NCBI GenBank assembly: GCA_029865675.1
Contig: JARXAU010000030.1
Span: 1-9,259, forward strand
DNA: 9,259 nucleotides
Direction: 5' to 3'
From: Rhodoferax sp.
GTDB taxonomy: Bacteria; Pseudomonadota; Gammaproteobacteria; Burkholderiales; Burkholderiaceae_C
Positions 6,657-9,259 of the stretch are shown in pieces. The position numbers were made by a program, and so were the translations under genes. The notes under the pieces are model-generated. The model saw nothing but the letters and a program-made list of their open reading frames with translations. It did no database searches and was not told the origin of the DNA. Every line of letters starts with the position of its first letter. Positions within the stretch are counted from its first letter, which is position 1.

Positions 6657-8519
6657 ATGAGCCGCTTTGGTTTGAAACCTGCGCCCGCGCCCTGGATGCG
6701 CTGGTGTCTGGGTGCGGCGAGCTGCCTGGCACTGCCTGCCGCCTCGCTGCATGCCCAAACTCCCTCTGCGCAGTCGGCGCAGTCCGCGTCGTCGGTACCC
6801 AAGCAAGCCACGTTTGAGCGCGGTGGGGTGGACCAGGTGCAAGCGACCACCCAAGCGCTGCTTGAAGCACTGGTGGACGGCGGCATTCTGACGCGGGAAA
6901 AGACCGACGCCCTGGTGGCCGCCGCCAAGGCCAAGGCCGCCGCCATGGTGCCCTTTGTCGGCCCCGATGGTTCTATGCTGGTCATGCCGCCTGGCCCCGC
7001 ACCCTACGTGCCGGTGCCCAGCGACCCCCAGTCTGCAGGCGCGGGCTTTCCCGCACTGCCAGCGGTGCTGCCCAGCGCTAGCCGGGCTGCAGCGCCCGAG
7101 GTGGACAAAGACGGCAAGAAAGTGGTGCGCATTCCCTACGTGTCGGAAGCCACCAAAAAAGAGCTGCGTGAACAAGTCAAGCGCGAAGTGCTGGCCCAGG
7201 CTAAAAACGAACGCTGGGGCACCCCGGGCGCCTTTCCCGCGTGGCTCAACCGCGTGGCACTCAATGGCGAATTTCGCCTGCGCCAAGAGGCTACCGCGCT
7301 GGCCCATGACAACAGCGCACCCGGCATTGCCTACACCAACGGGGATATGACCCGCGCAGCCGATGTGTCCACCAACAAAGGCGGCTCTGGCGTGCCCAAC
7401 TTCAACACCGAGGAAGACTCCAACCGCATGCGCCTGCGCGCACGCTTGGGGGTAGCGGCCACGGTGAGCGAGGACGTCACGGCTGCGCTGCGGTTTTCGA
7501 CCGGCAACACCACTGACCGCACCTCCACCAACCAAACCATGGGCCAGTCGTTCAACAAATACACGGTGGTGTGGGACCAGGCCTATCTGTCTTTCAGGCC
7601 GCTGGGGCCAGTGGCCGACTTTAGGGGCGGGCGCATGCCCAATCCCTTCTTTTCTACCGACTTGGTGTGGGCCGACGACCTGGGCTTTGAAGGCGTATCG
7701 GTGTCGGCCAAAAAGGTGTTTGGCGGCACCTCCGAGGCCTTTGCCACGGCGGGCTACTTTCCGCTGTCTGAGTTCAGGCCCGGCACTTCGCGCTCCCGCT
7801 CCATGCTGGGCTTGCAAGCGGGCGCGGCCATGAAGCTGGGCAACAGTGGCACGCTGAAAATGGGCCTGGCGGTGTACGACTACCAAAACGTGGCAGGCGA
7901 GCGCGAAGCGCCCAGTGACGCGTACTCTCGCCCCGACTATGCCACCCGCTACGAATACGCCGCCGGATTTCGCCAGCGCGGCAACACCTTGTTCAACGTG
8001 AAGGCGGCGGGCGACCCCACCGCGTTCTCTAGCCCGGTGTACGGCTTGGCCTCGGAATTCACGGTGCTGAACCTGACTGCGGTGCTGGACTTGCCCACTG
8101 TGGCCGGACTGCCTTTGACCATCACCGCCGACGCGCTCACCAACACCGCGTTCAGCCGGTCGGCCATTGCCAGCCGCACCGGGGTGACGCTGACCGACGG
8201 CAAAGAGATGGGTTACCTGGCACGGGTTGCGCTGGGCGACCATGTGGTGCGGCGCAAGGGCGAGTGGAATGCCTCGTTGGCCTACCGTTACCTCGGCAGC
8301 GACGCCACGCTGGACGCATTCACTAACTCAGACTTTGGCTTGGGCGGCACCAACAACCAAGGCTTTATTTTGGGCGGCAACTACGGCTGGTTCGACAACA
8401 CCGTGCTGTCGGCACGCTGGATGAGCGCCAACCAGATCGACTCCTATGCACCCGGCTCTAGCCCGGTGACCAAGCTGTCGGTAGATACCCTGCAGGTGGA
8501 CCTTGCGGTTCGCTTCTAA
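6657..8519 (+). CDS. Putative outer-membrane porin (Porin_5 type)
   Basis: Predicted outer-membrane beta-barrel of 620 residues. The signal peptide ends at about residue 33 (SLHA, then Q). Residues 34-195 form a periplasmic-looking extension: a helical LLEALVDGGILTREKTDALV segment (about 68-87), a Pro-rich stretch, then VRIPYVSEATKKELREQVKR (157-176), leading into PAWLNRVALNGEFRLRQE, where the barrel appears to begin. Alternating strands follow, with the family-typical GRMPNPFFSTDLVWADDLGF segment. The protein ends in LQVDLAVRF; the terminal Phe is the usual outer-membrane assembly signal. These features match the 'putative porin' family I know as Porin_5 (PF16930). I see no TonB-dependent receptor plug domain. 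Substrate is unknown. The gene is framed by the TonB gene (19 bases) and the coiled-coil gene (7 bases). The mature part has no cysteine. Confidence 0.88.
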   Translation: MSRFGLKPAPAPWMRWCLGAASCLALPAASLHAQTPSAQSAQSASSVPKQATFERGGVDQVQATTQALLEALVDGGILTREKTDALVAAAKAKAAAMVPFVGPDGSMLVMPPGPAPYVPVPSDPQSAGAGFPALPAVLPSASRAAAPEVDKDGKKVVRIPYVSEATKKELREQVKREVLAQAKNERWGTPGAFPAWLNRVALNGEFRLRQEATALAHDNSAPGIAYTNGDMTRAADVSTNKGGSGVPNFNTEEDSNRMRLRARLGVAATVSEDVTAALRFSTGNTTDRTSTNQTMGQSFNKYTVVWDQAYLSFRPLGPVADFRGGRMPNPFFSTDLVWADDLGFEGVSVSAKKVFGGTSEAFATAGYFPLSEFRPGTSRSRSMLGLQAGAAMKLGNSGTLKMGLAVYDYQNVAGEREAPSDAYSRPDYATRYEYAAGFRQRGNTLFNVKAAGDPTAFSSPVYGLASEFTVLNLTAVLDLPTVAGLPLTITADALTNTAFSRSAIASRTGVTLTDGKEMGYLARVALGDHVVRRKGEWNASLAYRYLGSDATLDAFTNSDFGLGGTNNQGFILGGNYGWFDNTVLSARWMSANQIDSYAPGSSPVTKLSVDTLQVDLAVRF

Positions 8520-8521
8520 GG
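8518..8521 (+). promoter_or_regulatory. Ribosome binding site AAGG that decides the coiled-coil gene start
   Basis: AAGG overlaps the last two bases of the porin stop codon and lies 5 bases before ATG 8527. It favours ATG 8527 over an in-frame TTG at 8503 inside the porin gene, and suggests translational coupling to the porin. Confidence 0.6.
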
Positions 8522-8526
8522 CCACT

Positions 8527-9204
8527 ATGCGCACCCGCTACGCAAACTTTTCTGTGCTGCGGCCAGCGCTGGTGCTGGCCCTGGCGGTGGGCCTGGCCCC
8601 CGCCCATGCGGCTGACGACCAAGCAAAAAAAGCCGCACGTGCGCAGCAAGAGCGCATCGCCAAAATGCAGCAGGTCCAGCAGGCTTTGCAACAAGAAAAA
8701 GCCCAGCTCAGCACCGAGCGCGACACGCTACAAGGCAAGTTAGAGAAAGCGCAGACGCAGGCCGCAAAGCTGGGCCTGGCGCTGAAGAAAGAAGCCGAGT
8801 TGCGCGCGCAGCTGCAGGCGCTGCAAACCGAAAAGGCGGCTCTGGCCGATGCGCTCAAGGCCACCGAAACCCAGTTGGAGACCTTGCGCGGCCAGCAGCA
8901 AACCACCCAGGCGCAGTTAGCCGCTACCCAGGCCACGCTTGCAGACACCCGTGCATCCTGGGACGCCACCCAGCAAAACCTGGCGCAGCGCGACAAGTCG
9001 CTGGTCTTTTGCCAAGACCAAAACCGCGCCCTCTACACCATCAACCTGCAGTTGCTGCAGCGTTTTGAGTCCACCGTGGCCCAGATGACGCCTTGGTACG
9101 TGCTGCCTTGGCAGTTTGACCGTGTGGCGCTGGAAAACGAGGGCTTGGTCATCCGCGACCAGATGGAGGAGCGCAAGCTGCCCAGTGACGGCAAAACACC
9201 TTAA
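8527..9204 (+). CDS. Periplasmic coiled-coil protein of unknown function
   Basis: Protein of 225 residues with a signal peptide (RPALVLALAVGLAPAHA, cleavage after about residue 28). Residues about 31-158 are almost pure Gln/Ala/Leu/Glu/Lys-rich helix with heptad-like spacing, expected to form a long coiled coil. The C-terminal part (about 159-225) is different: it begins LVFCQDQNRALYTINLQLLQ with the only cysteine (Cys162), passes through aromatic PWYVLPWQFDRV, and ends in ENEGLVIRDQMEERKLP. I recall similar C-terminal segments in other unnamed proteins encoded beside ExbB/TonB/porin genes, but cannot name a family. The position 7 bases after the porin stop, with an overlapping ribosome binding site, implies a linked role, such as a periplasmic spacer, scaffold or chaperone for the porin or the TonB assembly. 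That role is inference. It is the last gene of the cluster. Confidence 0.82.
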   Translation: MRTRYANFSVLRPALVLALAVGLAPAHAADDQAKKAARAQQERIAKMQQVQQALQQEKAQLSTERDTLQGKLEKAQTQAAKLGLALKKEAELRAQLQALQTEKAALADALKATETQLETLRGQQQTTQAQLAATQATLADTRASWDATQQNLAQRDKSLVFCQDQNRALYTINLQLLQRFESTVAQMTPWYVLPWQFDRVALENEGLVIRDQMEERKLPSDGKTP

Positions 9205-9221
9205 GTCGACTTCTTTTTGTC

Positions 9222-9252
9222 ACTTTGTGAATTTAACATTCACAAAGTTTTT
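9222..9252 (+). terminator. Hairpin with T-run, probable rho-independent terminator of the cluster
   Basis: ACTTTGTGAAT (9222-9232) and ATTCACAAAGT (9238-9248) form a perfect 11-bp stem with a 5-base TTAAC loop. Five T residues (9248-9252) follow directly. It starts 18 bases after the last stop codon, as expected for an operon end. The stem is AT-rich (3 of 11 pairs are G-C), weaker than most terminators in GC-rich genomes, so an operator for a gene beyond the window is the alternative. Confidence 0.65.
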
Positions 9253-9259
9253 GGCGGAT

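Noticed and set aside
6618..8243. Long minus-strand open frame of 541 codons opposite the porin
   Set aside because: It is antisense to a well-supported porin and lacks recognisable domains; His/Arg/Gly-rich translations of this kind are the usual shadow of GC-rich genes.
6657..8519. TonB-dependent receptor
   Set aside because: No plug domain and no TonB box were recognised. Length and motifs fit a Porin_5-type porin instead.

Overview
The window is GC-rich, densely coding DNA with all seven genes on the + strand. Codon use and the style of the proteins (a 'putative porin' of the Porin_5 type, a DUF3739 haemagglutinin-like exoprotein) suggest a betaproteobacterium, most likely Burkholderiales/Comamonadaceae. 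This placement is made by eye, with no database search.

Layout. (1) 1-3220: the C-terminal 1072 residues of a large haemagglutinin-like surface exoprotein with a DUF3739-type region. Its 5' end lies outside the window. It ends in an acidic-then-basic tail holding the only two cysteines in the visible part. (2) 3221-3332: a 112-base gap with no clear terminator or promoter. (3) 3333-9204: a tight cluster with gaps of 7-26 bases. It encodes an ExbB-type proton-channel protein carrying a signal peptide and a large periplasmic DUF2341 + LamG-like extension, two tandem ExbD proteins, a TonB-family protein, a 620-residue outer-membrane porin, and a periplasmic coiled-coil protein. (4) 9222-9252: a perfect 11-bp hairpin followed by a T-run, probably the end of the transcription unit.

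How the parts may work together (inference). ExbB, ExbD1, ExbD2 and TonB would form an inner-membrane motor driven by proton-motive force, with TonB spanning the periplasm. No TonB-dependent receptor is encoded here; the only outer-membrane protein is a porin. The neighbouring giant exoprotein makes a link between the motor and surface display, release or anchoring of that exoprotein plausible but unproven. The most unusual details are these: ExbB has Ala where E. coli ExbB has its essential membrane Glu176; the TonB membrane helix lacks the conserved His; the two ExbD proteins share a nearly identical membrane segment but have diverged periplasmic domains; and the exoprotein has a Cys-x6-Cys tail. 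I found no RNA genes, mobile elements or CRISPR arrays.
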